A stretch of 48,117 bases of DNA, taken from an uncultured Alphaproteobacteria bacterium. GTDB taxonomy: Bacteria > Pseudomonadota > Alphaproteobacteria > RF32 > CAG-239. Shown here piece by piece: positions 47,468 to 48,117 of this stretch; the first letter of the stretch is position 1, and every line of letters begins with the position of its first letter. The position numbers and the translations under genes were made by a program. Below the pieces are notes generated by a model. That model saw only the letters and a program-made list of their open reading frames with translations, ran no database searches and was not told the origin of the DNA. Location of the stretch: positions 1 to 48,117 of the forward strand of contig CAJUAK010000014.1 of the NCBI GenBank assembly GCA_910584385.1, read 5' to 3'.

Positions 47468-47908
47468 ATGTCCATAAAAGGATACGATAAAATTTACATA
47501 AGAGAAGCCTTGGCAAAGGCAGCCGAAGAACACCACAACACAGTGTCTCTGCCATATTCTGAAGATAACGCGCCATATTCTCATAAAGATACAATATTGG
47601 CATTTTTACAAGGCGTTCTCTATCAGTGGATATTAGAACACAAAGATAAAACAGCCCCATCTTTTGTTGCAAGAGACCTCTTGGGAGGATTTAACAACAA
47701 TTGGGCTGGAACTCCTTTGCAATTTCTATATGATTACTACTATGCCAAAACTTCCGACAATACTTATGCCCGGGAACAAGCCGCACAAGATGCCGGCTGG
47801 GCTTTGAAAGAAGTAATAAAAAATGACCCCAGGGTAAAATTTGATAATACGATAAAAGATTATTACTCGGTCAGATACACATTCATTAGCAAAATTAACA
47901 TGGATTAA
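47468..47908 (+). CDS. Hypothetical protein, 146 aa
   Basis: I do not recognise this protein. It is soluble, with no signal peptide, and aromatic and helix-rich (DTILAFLQGVLYQWILEHKDK, PLQFLYDYYYAKTSDNTYAREQAAQDAGWALKEVI). GGAG lies 8 nt before the ATG, so translation is well supported. It is divergent from the exonuclease gene, with 140 bp between them. It could belong to a mobile or accessory module that goes on past the window edge, since an open frame follows it. Confidence 0.7.
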   Translation: MSIKGYDKIYIREALAKAAEEHHNTVSLPYSEDNAPYSHKDTILAFLQGVLYQWILEHKDKTAPSFVARDLLGGFNNNWAGTPLQFLYDYYYAKTSDNTYAREQAAQDAGWALKEVIKNDPRVKFDNTIKDYYSVRYTFISKINMD

Positions 47909-47968
47909 CAATTAAAATACAGCGTTCACATTCCACTGTAGCTATGGCGCATAAATTCCTTTTTTTAG

Positions 47969-48117
47969 GGAGAGAGCGGTATTATTAGCTTTATTGGCGA
48001 GTTTACAGCTTTAAGGGGGTATCAGGGAATAAAAGGGCGAGGTAATAATGTAGTTGAGCAGCTAAAGAAAGAAGCACCCGGAGTGGGTGCTAGAATAAAA
48101 ACAAAAATAGGAAAGGA
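47969..48117 (+). CDS. Partial open frame at the window edge, start unclear
   Basis: The frame is open from after a TAG at 47966-47968 to the window end and reads like protein (FTALRGYQGIKGRGNNV, then EQLKKEAPGVGARIKTKIG). There is no ATG, GTG or TTG at a sensible place near its start. GGGAGAG at 47968-47974 could be a ribosome site for an ATT codon, or the frame may be the remnant of a decayed gene. A GCACCC/GGGTGC hairpin lies inside it (48074-48091). I recognise no family. Reported with low confidence because the right end is not seen. Confidence 0.3.

Overview
The window comes from an AT-rich alphaproteobacterium, probably a fermentative, host-associated one. Three things point there. The kdsD-lptC-lptA-lptB-rpoN-hpf-ptsN block has the alphaproteobacterial arrangement. 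A DUF1150 protein, an alphaproteobacterial family, is present. The initiator tRNA has the A-U pair at the top of its anticodon stem that many Alphaproteobacteria carry. AdhE, a flavoprotein-rubredoxin fusion and an archaeal-type peroxiredoxin suggest anaerobic or microaerobic life. No species is assigned.

Layout. 1-9.5 kb holds housekeeping and stress genes: mscL with a zinc ribbon, adhE, two exported Lys/Glu/Ala-rich proteins, a Nudix hydrolase, a peroxiredoxin, a phosphatase and K+ channel pair, rubredoxin flavoprotein, slyX and tRNA-Pro(CGG). 9.6-15.7 kb is accessory: a glycosyltransferase-like protein, a three-gene operon of a degenerate SNF2-like ATPase, an IbrA-like PP-loop protein and an IbrB-like ParB-fold protein, a Pro-rich lipoprotein, a DpnA-like orphan DNA adenine methyltransferase and an exported 19-residue-repeat protein. 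15.7-19.6 kb has a DUF805 protein, a CPA2 antiporter, tRNA-fMet, two tiny single-helix membrane proteins found by reading the intergenic sequence, and a GNAT-like protein. 19.7-25.6 kb is the LPS export/sigma-54/PTS-Ntr block. 25.6-29.1 kb has DUF1150, a histidine kinase with a Cys-rich PAS region, infA, yqaA and a lone receiver protein.

29.2-44.9 kb is the secE-nusG-rplKAJL-rpoBC cluster on the minus strand. It is interrupted twice: by a plus-strand gene between nusG and rplK, and by an outer-membrane barrel plus two related membrane proteins between rplL and rpoB. tRNA-Trp lies divergently upstream of secE.

44.9-48.1 kb is accessory. Partial copies of the tRNA-Trp 3' end and its flank flank a small lipoprotein operon, one gene of which is a frameshifted fusion. 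A DnaQ-like exonuclease and unrecognised genes follow.

The strongest leads are: (1) the SNF2-like/IbrA/IbrB operon; (2) two structured 5' leaders of about 200 nt, one upstream of the outer-membrane protein (38.54-38.74 kb), whose closing helix overlaps the arm of an intrinsic terminator as in a riboswitch, and one upstream of the lipoprotein operon (46.08-46.28 kb); and (3) the tandem tiny membrane proteins at 18.57-18.73 kb. All calls rest on reading the sequence by eye and on family knowledge; no database search was run.
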